Shown here: positions 1 to 9,012 of the stretch, piece after piece | How the letters are laid out: the number at the start of each line of letters is the position of its first letter | Position numbering within the stretch: position 1 is the stretch's first letter | Origin: Curvibacter microcysteis | Lineage (GTDB): Bacteria > Pseudomonadota > Gammaproteobacteria > Burkholderiales > Burkholderiaceae_C | Length of the DNA: 64,000 bases | Assembly: GCF_028649435.1 (NCBI RefSeq) | Contig: NZ_JAQSIN010000004.1 | Reading direction: 5' to 3' (one strand) | Program-made: the position numbers and the translations under genes | Notes under the pieces: generated by a model | The model's database searches: none | What the model saw: the letters and a program-made list of their open reading frames with translations, nothing else | Told to the model about the DNA's origin: nothing

Positions 1-1059
1 GGCCAGGTCAGCCTGCGTTCGGCCCAGGGCGAGCTGCCCAAGATGCCGCCGCTGGGCTTTGGTTTTGGCATGGTCGAACTGCGCAGTGACCAGGGCCAGG
101 TGCTGAGCCTGGACTACAGCCGCACGCCACCCGCGCTCAGCCAGGGCCAGTCGGTGCGCCTGGAAGACCTGCAGCTCAGCGGGTTGAAATCCGAGTCGGT
201 GAAAGAAGAAACCGCCCGCCAGTTCAACTGCCCGCAGTGCGGCGCGGCGGTCGAGGTCACGCTGGCCAGCACCAAAACGCTGAGCTGCGGCACTTGCCAC
301 AGCCTGATCGATGTCTCACAAGGGGTGGGCGGCGAGCTGCGCCACGCCCTGCAAGACGAGCCCGTGGCGCCCCACATCCCGTTGGGCAGCCAAGGCACGC
401 TGGAAGGCGTGGCCTGGCAGGTGGTGGGCTTTCAGCACCGCATGGGGCGCAGCCCCGGCGATGACGAGGCCTTTGGCTGGTGCGAGTACCTGCTCTACAA
501 CCGCCAGCGCGGCTTCAGCTTTCTGGTCGACACCGAAGAAGGCTGGAGCCTGGTGCGTCCGATCACGGGCGCGCCCTCGCTGGGCGCGGGCGCGCGCAGC
601 GCCACCTACCTGGGCACCCGCTACGATCTTCAATACAGCTACGAGGCCGAGACCACCTACGCCCTGGGCGAGTTCTACTGGCCGGTGGCGCGCGGCCAGC
701 GCAGCAGCAACCGCGACTACCGCAGCGCCAAAGGCCTGCTGTCGCTGGAGCAAACCCCGGCCGAACAGACCTGGTCCAGCGGGCGGAAACTGGACGCCGC
801 CGTGGTCGCCAAGGCCTTTGGCGTGGCGACTCCGGCCGCTGGGTTCCAGACCAGCGACGCAGGGCCCACCGGGCCGCTGCGGGGGCTGGGCTGTGGCACC
901 CTGATCGTGATCGCCGTGGTGTTGATCGTGCTGGTGCTGCTGCTGAGCCGCTGCTCGCGCTGCGACCCGGCGGTGGAGAACTGCAACAACGGCGGCAGCT
1001 ACCGCAGCACCGGGGGCGCCTACGGGGGCTACTCGGGCGGTGGAGGCAGCCACAAATGA
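1..1059 (+). CDS. DUF4178 zinc-ribbon membrane protein (5' end outside window)
   Basis: The reading frame is already open at base 1, so the true start lies upstream and only the C-terminal part is visible. A zinc-ribbon-like pair (CPQC ... CGTC) occurs at about residues 76-97 of the visible frame, followed by a DUF4178-type domain (about 125-260, rich in Trp/Tyr/Gly). One hydrophobic helix (GTLIVIAVVLIVLVLLL) follows, then a short Cys-, Gly- and Ser-rich tail. DUF4178 has no assigned biochemical function. The gene is followed after 54 bp by a DUF350 gene and then a membrane-bound aminopropyltransferase, and I recall these families co-occurring in proteobacteria, so a role in a polyamine-linked envelope system is inferred. 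The domain call is fairly sure; the function is unknown. Confidence 0.8.
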   Translation, partial: GQVSLRSAQGELPKMPPLGFGFGMVELRSDQGQVLSLDYSRTPPALSQGQSVRLEDLQLSGLKSESVKEETARQFNCPQCGAAVEVTLASTKTLSCGTCHSLIDVSQGVGGELRHALQDEPVAPHIPLGSQGTLEGVAWQVVGFQHRMGRSPGDDEAFGWCEYLLYNRQRGFSFLVDTEEGWSLVRPITGAPSLGAGARSATYLGTRYDLQYSYEAETTYALGEFYWPVARGQRSSNRDYRSAKGLLSLEQTPAEQTWSSGRKLDAAVVAKAFGVATPAAGFQTSDAGPTGPLRGLGCGTLIVIAVVLIVLVLLLSRCSRCDPAVENCNNGGSYRSTGGAYGGYSGGGGSHK

Positions 1060-1113
1060 GCGCAACCCGTCCCGCCGACCCCCGACAGGGCGGCATCCCA
1101 TCAGGAGTTTTCC

Positions 1114-1335
1114 ATGGAACTTGAATGGCTTCGCCCCGGTGCCTTGATCGGCTCCATCGTGTTCGCCCTGCTCGGGGTGGTGGTGTTCTGGCTGAGCTTT
1201 GTCATCATCGACAAACTCACCCCCTACGACCTGTGGCAAGAGATCATTGAAAAGCAGAACCTCGCGCTGGGCGTGGTGGTGGCGGCCATGGCGCTGGGCA
1301 TTTGCCTGATCGTGGCCGCGGCCATCCATGGCTGA
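1114..1335 (+). CDS. DUF350 family small membrane protein
   Basis: A 73-residue protein with two hydrophobic helices (about residues 11-31 and 49-70) separated by a short polar loop containing DLWQEIIEKQN. This is the layout of a DUF350 (YjfL-like) unit, here a single copy. The ATG is preceded by AGGAGTTTTCC, a good ribosome-binding site, which fixes the start. It lies between the DUF4178 gene and the aminopropyltransferase gene on the same strand with short gaps, suggesting one transcript. DUF350 proteins have no proven reaction; in other proteobacteria they sit near PspA-like and polyamine-conjugating genes (family knowledge), so a membrane role connected to polyamines is an inference. Confidence 0.85.
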   Translation: MELEWLRPGALIGSIVFALLGVVVFWLSFVIIDKLTPYDLWQEIIEKQNLALGVVVAAMALGICLIVAAAIHG

Positions 1336-1395
1336 GCCCTGACCGACCCGGTGCCCGCACCTGGCCTTTGTGTATTTTGAAGACTGTGGATTGTT

Positions 1396-3027
1396 TTGAG
1401 CCTCCGACCTGAACTCCCCGCCCCCGTGTCCGACGTGGCCTGGCGCCCGCTGGGGCGGCGCAAGCCCAAGCTGAGCCCGCGTGACCCGGGCGACCACCCC
1501 ACGCCAACCGGCCGACGCCCGCGCCCGGTCGAATTGGCCTTGCTGACCAGCGTGTTTGTGGTGGCGGCTTGCGGCCTGCTGTACGAACTGGCCGCCGGCA
1601 CCCTGGCGTCTTACCTGCTGGGCGATTCGGTCTTGCAGTTCTCGACCATCATCGGCACCTACCTGTTTGCCATGGGCCTGGGCTCCTGGGCCTCGCGCTA
1701 CCTGGAGCGCCAGCTGAGCGCGCACTTCCTGCGCATTGAGCTGCTGGTGGCCTTGCTGGGCGGCACCTTGCCGGCCGTGCTGTTCCTGACCAGCGCCTAC
1801 CTGCCGGGGGCCTTCCGCGTCGTGCTGTACCTGATGGTGGGCGGCGTGGGCACCCTGGTGGGGTTGGAGATTCCGCTGGTCATGCGCATCCTCAAGCGCG
1901 ATGTGCAGCTCAAGGAGCTGGTCGCCCAGGTGCTGACCTTTGACTACCTGGGCGCGCTGGTGGTGTCGCTGGCCTTCCCGCTGGTGCTGGTGCCCTACCT
2001 GGGCCTGGTGCGCACCGGCCTGCTGTTCGGCTTGATGAATGCCGCGGTGGCCTGCTGGGCGCTGTGGCTGTTCCGCCATGAGCTGCGCCGCCTGCGCGCC
2101 CATGCCCTGGCCTGCGCTGGCGTGCTGGGGGTGTTGCTGGCGGGCATGGCCGGCGCCAACCACATCACCACCCTGGCCGAGGACCGCTTCTACCAGGACC
2201 GCGTGGTCTACACCGCCAGCTCACCCTACCAGCGCATCGTGGTCACCAGCGGCGTCCAGGGGCACCGCCTGTTTCTGAACGGCAATCTGCAATTTGCCGA
2301 GCGCGATGAATACCGTTACCACGAAGCCCTGGTCCACCCGGTGATGTCGGCCCAGGGTCGGCCCCAGCGCGTGGCCATTCTGGGGGGCGGCGATGGCATG
2401 GCCTTGCGCGAGGTACTCAAGTACGCCAGCGTGCAGCAGGTCACCCTGGTCGACCTGGACCCGGCCATCACCGAGCTGTTCAGCACCCAGCCGGCCCTGC
2501 TCAAGCTCAATGGGAACGCGCTCAAGGACCCCCGCGTGCGGGTGGTCAATGAAGACGCGTTCCAGTGGCTGCAAAAAACCGCCGACAGCTTCGACGTGAT
2601 CCTGGTCGACTTCCCCGACCCCACCAACTTCGCCCTGGGCAAGCTCTACACCCAGTCCTTTTACGGCCTGCTGGACCTGCGCCTGTCGGCCAGCGGCTAT
2701 GCCGTGGTGCAAACCACTTCGCCCCTGGTGGCACGCCAGAGCTTTTGGACCGTGGTGCGCACCCTGGAAGCCGCGGGCCTGAGCGCCACGCCTTACCACG
2801 CCAACGTGCCCAGCTTTGGCGAGTGGGGCTTTGTGGTGGCCAGCCGCCGCCCCTGGCGCCTGCCCACCACGCTGCCCCCAGGGCTGCGCTTTTTGAACAC
2901 CGCCACCTTGCCCCTGCTGTTCGACTTCCCGCAGGACATGGGCCCGGTGCCGGCCAGCGTGAACCGCCTGTCCAACCAGATCCTGGTCCACACCTACGAG
3001 CAGGAATGGGGCAAGGTGAGCCATTGA
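1396..3027 (+). CDS. Membrane-anchored polyamine aminopropyltransferase (spermidine synthase-like)
   Basis: The N-terminal ~220 residues hold about six to seven hydrophobic segments (for example PVELALLTSVFVVAACGLLY). The C-terminal half is a spermidine-synthase fold: the SAM-binding glycine motif GGGDGMALREVL, the acidic VDLDP, and the catalytic-loop region VDFPDPTNFALGKLYT. Family members transfer an aminopropyl group from decarboxylated SAM to a diamine; the membrane-fused form is longer than soluble SpeE (~290 residues) and its substrate is not known. The start used is a TTG at 1396; an in-frame GTG at 1426 is equally possible because neither has a strong Shine-Dalgarno sequence. The FAD oxidoreductase gene begins 58 bp downstream. 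The family is clear; the substrate and exact start are not. Confidence 0.88.
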   Translation: MSLRPELPAPVSDVAWRPLGRRKPKLSPRDPGDHPTPTGRRPRPVELALLTSVFVVAACGLLYELAAGTLASYLLGDSVLQFSTIIGTYLFAMGLGSWASRYLERQLSAHFLRIELLVALLGGTLPAVLFLTSAYLPGAFRVVLYLMVGGVGTLVGLEIPLVMRILKRDVQLKELVAQVLTFDYLGALVVSLAFPLVLVPYLGLVRTGLLFGLMNAAVACWALWLFRHELRRLRAHALACAGVLGVLLAGMAGANHITTLAEDRFYQDRVVYTASSPYQRIVVTSGVQGHRLFLNGNLQFAERDEYRYHEALVHPVMSAQGRPQRVAILGGGDGMALREVLKYASVQQVTLVDLDPAITELFSTQPALLKLNGNALKDPRVRVVNEDAFQWLQKTADSFDVILVDFPDPTNFALGKLYTQSFYGLLDLRLSASGYAVVQTTSPLVARQSFWTVVRTLEAAGLSATPYHANVPSFGEWGFVVASRRPWRLPTTLPPGLRFLNTATLPLLFDFPQDMGPVPASVNRLSNQILVHTYEQEWGKVSH

Positions 3028-3085
3028 GTCCGCGCCCCATGACCGACATCGCCATCGCCCGCCCACCCCAGGCCGGGCCCAACCC

Positions 3086-4747
3086 ATGAAGCGCCGCGAC
3101 TGGCTGGCCAGCACTGCGGCCAGCGCCCTGGGCCTGGCCGGCTGCAGCCGCACCATGCCCGTGCTGGAAGGGGGCTTTGAGGACGCCAGCTTCGAGCGTG
3201 GCCACCTGCTGCACGAGAACCCGCGCCGCTGGCCCGCGCCCGCCGTGTCGCGCCGCGTCGGCGCCCTGGTGCTGGGTGGCGGCATTGCCGGCCTGGCGGC
3301 GGCGCGTGCGCTGCGCCAGGGCGGGGTGGACGACCTGGCCGTGCTGGAGCTGGCGGACCAACCCGGCGGCAACAGCCGAGGCCGCGAACTGGGCGGCCTG
3401 GCCTGCCCCACCGGCGCCCACTACCTGCCCTTGCCCGGCGACGAGGCGCGCGAGGTGCAGGCCCTGCTCGAAGAACTCGGCGTGCGCCGGCGCGAAGCCG
3501 GGCGCTGGGTCTATGACGAACACGCCCTGTGCCACAGCCCGCAGGAGCGCCTGTACCAAAACGGCCAATGGCAAGAAGGCCTGCTGCCCAGCCAGGACCA
3601 GAGCCCCACCACGCTGGCCCAGTACCAGCTGTTTGCCCGCCTGGTGGACACCGAGCAAAAGCAAAACCGCTACGCCATTCCCCTGTCGCGCCAAAGCCTC
3701 AGCCCGGGCCAGTTGGCCCTGGACGCGCTGACCTTTGGCCAATGGCTGAACCAGCGCGGCCTGAACGACCCGGCGTTGCGCTGGTTCCTGGACTACTGCT
3801 GCCGCGACGACTACGGCGCCGGTGTCGACCAGGTCTCGGCCTGGGCAGGCCTGCATTACTTTGCCAGCCGGCATGGTTTTCAGGCCCCAGGCAGCGAGGC
3901 CGCCGCGCAAGCCGCCGAATCGGCGGTGCTGACCTGGCCCGAAGGCAATGGCTGGCTGGTCGAGCGCTTGGCCGCGCCGCTGCAAGGCAGCCACCGGGGC
4001 GGCCCGCTCTACACCGGGCGCTTGGTGCTGCGCATCGAAGACCAGCGCCAGGCCGTGGCCGTGGACGTGTGGGATGTGGCGCAACAACGCGTTGAACGCT
4101 GGCTGGCCGCGCACTGCGTGGTGGCCCTGCCCGTGCCGGTGGCCGCCCGCGTGCAGGCGGCCGCGCCCGACTGGGTGCAGGCCACGGCATTGCGCTGGCA
4201 GCATGCCGCCTGGGTGGTGGGCAATCTGCAACTGGCGGCCCCGCTGACCGACCGCCCCGGCGCCGCTCCAGCCTGGGACAACGTGGTCTACGGCAGCACC
4301 GGCCTGGGCTATGTGAACGCGGCGCATCAGCGCCTGGACCCACGCCCTGGTCCCACGGTGTTGAGCTTTTACAGCGCCCTGGGCCTGGGCCATGCGGCCC
4401 GGCGCCAGCTGCTGGAGCAGCCCTGGACGCACTGGCGCGACCAACTGCTCAAGGACTACCTTGTCCCCCACCCGGACCTGCTGGCGCAAGCCCAGCGGTT
4501 TTCCATCAGCCGGCATGGCCACGCGATGGCCGTGCCCGTGCCCGGTACGCTGGCCCACCTCACGCGCTTGCCGCAGCGCGCGCCCGCTCGCACCCGCCTT
4601 GGCGTGCCCGCCGTGCTGGCCGAGGGCCGCCTGAGTTGGGCCCACGGCGACTGGTCCGGCTACTCGGTGTTTGAAGAGGCCTTCACCCGTGGCCATGAAG
4701 CCGGCCAGCACGCCGTGCTGCAACTGCGCGGGCGGGTACCGTCGTGA
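3086..4747 (+). CDS. FAD/NAD(P)-binding oxidoreductase with exported lipoprotein-like N-terminus
   Basis: A 553-residue protein. The N-terminus (MKRRDWLASTAASALGLAGC) carries a twin-arginine-like pair and a lipobox (LAGC), suggesting export and possibly lipid anchoring. An FAD-binding Rossmann motif follows at about residues 55-75 (LVLGGGIAGLAAARAL) with the acidic end ELADQPGGNSRGR, typical of flavin amine oxidase/phytoene desaturase-type enzymes. Further conserved-looking stretches include DYCCRDDYGAG and, near the C-terminus, WSGYSVFEEAFTRGHEAG, the usual second FAD contact. Location behind the aminopropyltransferase suggests oxidation of a polyamine or its conjugate outside the cytoplasm, which is inference only. 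The next gene overlaps its stop codon by 4 bp, so the two are translationally coupled. Confidence 0.82.
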   Translation: MKRRDWLASTAASALGLAGCSRTMPVLEGGFEDASFERGHLLHENPRRWPAPAVSRRVGALVLGGGIAGLAAARALRQGGVDDLAVLELADQPGGNSRGRELGGLACPTGAHYLPLPGDEAREVQALLEELGVRRREAGRWVYDEHALCHSPQERLYQNGQWQEGLLPSQDQSPTTLAQYQLFARLVDTEQKQNRYAIPLSRQSLSPGQLALDALTFGQWLNQRGLNDPALRWFLDYCCRDDYGAGVDQVSAWAGLHYFASRHGFQAPGSEAAAQAAESAVLTWPEGNGWLVERLAAPLQGSHRGGPLYTGRLVLRIEDQRQAVAVDVWDVAQQRVERWLAAHCVVALPVPVAARVQAAAPDWVQATALRWQHAAWVVGNLQLAAPLTDRPGAAPAWDNVVYGSTGLGYVNAAHQRLDPRPGPTVLSFYSALGLGHAARRQLLEQPWTHWRDQLLKDYLVPHPDLLAQAQRFSISRHGHAMAVPVPGTLAHLTRLPQRAPARTRLGVPAVLAEGRLSWAHGDWSGYSVFEEAFTRGHEAGQHAVLQLRGRVPS

Positions 4748-5256
4748 GCGGGCCTGCGAGCTGGTCCTTGCGCGGCCTGCAAGCCGAGGACGTGGACGCG
4801 CTGATGGCGGTGCAAGAAGCCGCCTATGGCGCGGGCTTTCTGGAGCCGGCCCCGGTGCAAGCGCAGCGCCTGCGGGTGGCCAGCGACACGGTCTGGGGTG
4901 CATGGGACGGCGCTCGCCTGGGCGCCTACCTGATGGCCTACCGCACGCACGCCGGTCACGTGGGGGCGCTGCACCAAGGCTTTGCGCCCGAGCCCGAAGG
5001 CGACACCCTGTACCTGCACGACCTCGCCGTGCACCCCAGCGCGGCCGGCCGGGGCCTGGGCCCGCAGCTGGTGGCCCACGCCCTGCATCAGGCGCGCCAG
5101 CAAGGTTTGGCCGGCCTGGGCTTGGTGGCGGTGCAGGGCTCGTCAGGGTTCTGGCAGCGGCAGGGCTTTGGTCCGGCCGGCCGCCTGAACCCCGACGCCC
5201 AAGCCGCCCTGGCCACGTATGGGCCGGGTGCGGTGGTGCTGGTGCGGGCGCTGTGA
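4744..5256 (+). CDS. GNAT family N-acetyltransferase
   Basis: A 170-residue protein starting with a GTG that overlaps the upstream stop (GTGA), indicating translational coupling to the oxidoreductase. The acetyl-CoA-binding motif A of GNAT enzymes is visible as LAVHPSAAGRGLGPQLVAHA (about residues 93-112), and the C-terminal part GSSGFWQRQGFGPAG matches the usual FWxxxGF element. GNAT proteins move an acetyl group from acetyl-CoA to an amine; a polyamine acceptor would suit the neighbours but nothing in the sequence proves it. This is the last gene of the leftmost plus-strand run; the next gene converges on it after 20 bp. Confidence 0.85.
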   Translation: MSGPASWSLRGLQAEDVDALMAVQEAAYGAGFLEPAPVQAQRLRVASDTVWGAWDGARLGAYLMAYRTHAGHVGALHQGFAPEPEGDTLYLHDLAVHPSAAGRGLGPQLVAHALHQARQQGLAGLGLVAVQGSSGFWQRQGFGPAGRLNPDAQAALATYGPGAVVLVRAL

Positions 5257-5276
5257 AGCGCTGAGGACTGGCGTAC

Positions 5277-7970
5277 TCAGCGCAACGGGCTGCCCAAGGC
5301 CTGTTTGCGCGCCGCTTCGAGCTTGGCCTCGTGCGTGCTGCGCCAGTGTTCAAAGGCCTGGCCCATCAAGGGGCGGGCAAACAAATAACCTTGGCCGATG
5401 TCGCACTCCAGCGCCATCAGGGCCGAGGCCGTGGCGTCGTCCTCCACCCCTTCGGCCACGGTGCGCAAGCCCAGTTTGCGGCCCAGGGCAATGGTGGACT
5501 CGGCCACATGGCGGTCGCGCGGGCTGCGCAGCAAGGCACTGACAAAGCTTCGGTCGATCTTGATGGTAGTGAAAGGGAACTGGCTCACGTAGGACAGGCT
5601 GGAGAAGCCCGTGCCAAAGTCGTCCAGCGCCAACGACAGGCCGGCCGCACGCAGGTCTTGCAAGCGCCTCAGCACGATCTCAGGGTTGGCGGCCAGGGCC
5701 GACTCGGTGACCTCGAGCTCCAGCAGTTCGGCCGGCACGTTCTTGCGCCGCAGCAGGTCTTTCACATGGTCGGTGAAGTCCGGGTCTTGCAGGTTGTTGG
5801 CGCTGATGTTGACCGCCACCTTGAGCGGCTGCCCCTGGGCCTGCCACTGGGCCATCTGGTCCAGCGCCGCGCTGATGACCCAGCGCGTGAGCGGGTAGAT
5901 CAGCTCGGTCGACTCGGCCAGCGGGATGAACTCCGAGGGGGGCACCCAGCCCAGGCGCGGGTGGTGCCAGCGCAGCAAGGCCTCAACGCCCTCGATCTCG
6001 CGGCTTTCCAGCCAGAGCTTGGGCTGCCAGGCCAGTTGCAGCTGGCCGTCGCGGATGGCGGCCGACAGTTCAGAGCGCATTTTCAGGTCGTGGCCGGGGG
6101 CGTTTTCAAAGCTCTTGCTGTAGCGCACCTGCGAGCCCACCACGGTGCGCGCGCGGGTGGCGGCCATGTCGGCGCAGCGCAGCAGCTGGCCCGCATCCAG
6201 CGCGTCGCCGGGATAGTCGGCGCTGCCGAGTTTGACGTGCAGCTCGACCGAGGTGTCGCCCATCACGATGGGCTCGCGCACCACGCGCACCATCAGATCG
6301 CAAATGGCCTCGGTGGGCAGGGCAGGGCCCTCATAGCCGGGCAGCGGGGGCGCAGCGGCAAAGTCAGTGCCGCCAGCGCGTGCCAAGGTCCAACCGTGGG
6401 CGCTGAGCTGGCGCTCGATGCGGCGCGCGCTGATCTCCAACACCATGTCGGCGGCGCGGTGGCCAAAGGCTTCGTTGACCTCTTTGAAGCGGGCCAGGTT
6501 GACGAACACCAGCTCGAAGGGCTGACCTGGCGCCTGTTCGATGCGCTCATCCAACAGGCGCAGCAGGCTGTGCCGGTTGGGCAGGCCGGTGAGGGGGTCG
6601 TGGTTGGCCAGGTACTCTTGCTGGCGGCTGTGGCGGCGCTCTTCACTGAGGTCACGCACCAGGCACAGCAGCTGAGGCTCACCCCCCAACAAAAAGGTGG
6701 ACAGGCGCATGTCGCAGTCAAAGTGCTGTTGGGTGCGGGGCGCGTCAAAGCTGTACTCAAAGCGCAAGTGTTCGCCCGCCAAGGCGCGTGCAATGCGGGA
6801 TTGGGGCAGGGTACTGGGTTGGCCAGTGGCCGGGTCGATCGGGTGAGGGAAGAAGTCGCTCAGCGGGCGGCCCACGGCATCCTCGGCCTGGGTCAGGCCG
6901 GTCAGGCGCAAGGCGGCCGCGTTGAGGCTCAGGATGCGGCCCCGCGGGCTGTGCACGATGACGCCGTCGGCCACGTCTTCAAACAGGCGCCGGTACACCG
7001 ACTCGCTGGTGGCCAGGGCGCGCAGCATGCGGCTCAGGGCGCGCACGCCCAAGCCCAGGGCCAACCAGGACAACAGGAGCAACACCACTTTGGTGAGGCT
7101 GCGCTGCAGCCAAGGGCCCAGGACCACCGCATCGGCTTGCATGCTGGCCACCAAAAGGGGATAGCGGTCCGAGCGGCGGAAGGTGCCCGACAGGCCCTGA
7201 CCGTCCGCGTCTTGCACCGCAAAACTGCCGGTGGGGGCGCTGCCCGCCAGCTCGGCCAGCAGCGCCGACTCGGGGGCCATCTGGCCCACGGCCCGGTCCG
7301 ACCCCCAGGTGTGCATCAGCACCCGCCCCGAGGGCAGGTAGGCGGCCTGCTCCAAAGGGGCTTGGGTGGTGCTGGACAACAAGCTGGGCGGTCGCAAAGA
7401 CTGCAGGGGAATCAGGGCCCCGAGCAGGTAATCCCCGTGGGGCTGGGCACCGACCACACGCAGCAACACTGGCAGCACATGGGTTTGCCCCCCATCCAGG
7501 CTGATGGGCGCGCCCAGGCGCAGCTGGCCGGCCACCTCGGGCGGGCTCAGCTGGCTGAGTTCAGAAGGGCCTTCGCGCAGGCGATGGCGGTGGTCAACCG
7601 CCACCAGCTCATCCGCTCGGCGCACAAACAGCACCTGGGTGCTGGTGTCGTAGCGCATGGCGGTGTGCAGCAGGCGGGTCCAAGCGGGTGCCGACGGTGT
7701 GGCACCCTCGCCCGGTTCGGCCAGGGCCTCGGCCAGACCGGCCAGGCTGTAGGCGGCCTGTTCCAGCACCGAGTCGGTGAGCTGGCGCAGGTTTTCCGTG
7801 ATTTGGTAGCTGGTGTCTTGCGCGATGCGCCGGGTGATGTAGTGGTCTTGTGCGATGGAGAAGGCGGTCACGCCCGCAAAGCACAAGGCCAAGAGGGCAG
7901 CCGCCCACACCAGCAGGCGACCGAATCGGCGGCCCAGCAGGTAGCTTTCAGCGGCAGAAAGGAGTTGCAT
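5277..7970 (-). CDS. Membrane sensor c-di-GMP phosphodiesterase (periplasmic sensor-PAS-degenerate GGDEF-EAL)
   Basis: An 897-residue protein. A transmembrane helix near residues 18-38 and a second near 298-322 (VVLLLLSWLALGLGVRAL) bracket a ~260-residue periplasmic sensor. Then come a PAS domain (~335-455; SVYRRLFEDVADGVIVHSP), a GGDEF domain in which the signature is GGTDF, so cyclase activity is unlikely, and an EAL domain with EALLRW, DDFGTGFSSLSY and KIDRSF intact. The expected reaction is hydrolysis of c-di-GMP to pGpG, with the GGDEF domain possibly acting as a GTP sensor. The ATG at 7970 is preceded on its strand by a region shared with the small exported peptide gene that diverges from it. 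The architecture is clear; the signal sensed is unknown. Confidence 0.92.
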   Translation of the reverse strand: MQLLSAAESYLLGRRFGRLLVWAAALLALCFAGVTAFSIAQDHYITRRIAQDTSYQITENLRQLTDSVLEQAAYSLAGLAEALAEPGEGATPSAPAWTRLLHTAMRYDTSTQVLFVRRADELVAVDHRHRLREGPSELSQLSPPEVAGQLRLGAPISLDGGQTHVLPVLLRVVGAQPHGDYLLGALIPLQSLRPPSLLSSTTQAPLEQAAYLPSGRVLMHTWGSDRAVGQMAPESALLAELAGSAPTGSFAVQDADGQGLSGTFRRSDRYPLLVASMQADAVVLGPWLQRSLTKVVLLLLSWLALGLGVRALSRMLRALATSESVYRRLFEDVADGVIVHSPRGRILSLNAAALRLTGLTQAEDAVGRPLSDFFPHPIDPATGQPSTLPQSRIARALAGEHLRFEYSFDAPRTQQHFDCDMRLSTFLLGGEPQLLCLVRDLSEERRHSRQQEYLANHDPLTGLPNRHSLLRLLDERIEQAPGQPFELVFVNLARFKEVNEAFGHRAADMVLEISARRIERQLSAHGWTLARAGGTDFAAAPPLPGYEGPALPTEAICDLMVRVVREPIVMGDTSVELHVKLGSADYPGDALDAGQLLRCADMAATRARTVVGSQVRYSKSFENAPGHDLKMRSELSAAIRDGQLQLAWQPKLWLESREIEGVEALLRWHHPRLGWVPPSEFIPLAESTELIYPLTRWVISAALDQMAQWQAQGQPLKVAVNISANNLQDPDFTDHVKDLLRRKNVPAELLELEVTESALAANPEIVLRRLQDLRAAGLSLALDDFGTGFSSLSYVSQFPFTTIKIDRSFVSALLRSPRDRHVAESTIALGRKLGLRTVAEGVEDDATASALMALECDIGQGYLFARPLMGQAFEHWRSTHEAKLEAARKQALGSPLR

Positions 7971-8144
7971 GGTGGCGCCCTGCCCAGTCCGTTGGAAAAC
8001 GTTACCGATGGCAAACCATCCTAACCAACAAACCGATGCGACGGCAGGCCCAAAACCCCCGGGGGCGGGAAATCCCTGTCATCGGCGAGTCACAGCCGCC
8101 CCGCACAGTCGATGGTTTTCCTGTCTCACTGTGAGTGTTTTTCG

Positions 8145-8264
8145 ATGTCCCGCGCGATCCAACAGATTTCTGCCGCCGTCTTGTCCCTGACCGCCCTGGC
8201 CTGGTCACTGCCCGCCAACGCGCAAAAAGCCACCGGCGTGCGCGTCGACGTGAAGGTGCACTGA
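8145..8264 (+). CDS. Small exported peptide, 39 residues
   Basis: ATG at 8145, stop at 8262-8264. The peptide begins with a basic/hydrophobic signal-like stretch (about residues 1-25, AAVLSLTALAWSLPANA) ending in an Ala-x-Ala-type cleavage site, leaving a mature tail of about 14 residues (QKATGVRVDVKVH). It is too short for most gene callers. It lies in the gap between the divergent phosphodiesterase gene and the glutathione S-transferase gene. A weak GTGAG lies upstream of the start. It could also be the remnant of a longer exported protein. I do not recognise it; the signal-peptide logic is the only support. Confidence 0.5.
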   Translation: MSRAIQQISAAVLSLTALAWSLPANAQKATGVRVDVKVH

Positions 8265-8304
8265 AGCCCAGAGGGGGATGGCCGGCGCTATCATCGGCGC
8301 CGCC

Positions 8305-8982
8305 ATGACACCCGCGCCCGCCGCCATCGACCTGCCCCTGCTGTACTCGTTCCGGCGCTGCCCATACGCCATGCGCGCGCGCCTGGCCTTGCGCGCCTGC
8401 GGCCTGACCGTGCGCCTGCGCGAGGTGCTGCTGCGCGACAAGCCGCCCGAGTTGCTGGCCCTGAACCCTGCGGGCACCGTGCCCGTGCTGCAGCTGCCTG
8501 ACGGGCAAGTGCTGCTGCACAGTCTGGACATCATGCGCTGGGCCTTTGCCCGGCGGCCCCCGGCAGGCTGGGCGCAGCCACAAGGGGCTACCCAAAACGA
8601 GCAAGAGGCGCAGTGGCTGCAGACGCTGGACGGCGCCTTCAAGCGCGCGCTGGATGGCTACAAATACCCCGAGCGCCACCCCAGCCTGAGCGCTGAGGCC
8701 TGGCGGGATCAGGCCGTGGCAGCGCTGTTGCAGTCTGTACAGCACCACCTGCAGACCCGGAACACGGCTTTCATGTGGGGCGATCAGCCCAGCTTGCTGG
8801 ACCTGGCACTGTGGCCGTTTGTGCGCCAGTTGGCGCAGGTCGATGCGGCCTGGTGGGCGGGGGCCACGGGGCTGGAAGACGTGCGTGCCTGGCTGCAGCG
8901 CGGCCTGGCGCTGCCGCTGTTCGAGTCGGTGATGGGCAAGTACCCGGCCTGGCACGCGGGCGAGACCGAACCACGGTTCTGA
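8305..8982 (+). CDS. Glutathione S-transferase family protein
   Basis: A 225-residue protein with a thioredoxin-like N-terminal domain carrying CPYAMRARLAL (residue ~18 onward) and the cis-proline element GTVPVLQLPDG, followed by an all-helical C-terminal domain ending in ALPLFESVMGKYPAW. The CPYA motif resembles omega/beta-class or YfcF/GstB-like members that use a cysteine rather than tyrosine or serine. The substrate is not predictable. An in-frame ATG at 8278 would add nine residues (MAGAIIGAA); I prefer 8305 because homologous family proteins start close to the first beta strand, but neither start has a well-spaced ribosome-binding site. It stands alone between genes of the other strand. 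Confidence 0.85.
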   Translation: MTPAPAAIDLPLLYSFRRCPYAMRARLALRACGLTVRLREVLLRDKPPELLALNPAGTVPVLQLPDGQVLLHSLDIMRWAFARRPPAGWAQPQGATQNEQEAQWLQTLDGAFKRALDGYKYPERHPSLSAEAWRDQAVAALLQSVQHHLQTRNTAFMWGDQPSLLDLALWPFVRQLAQVDAAWWAGATGLEDVRAWLQRGLALPLFESVMGKYPAWHAGETEPRF

Positions 8983-9012
8983 GGCCCAGGCGAAGGCCTG
9001 ATCAGCCCAGTC

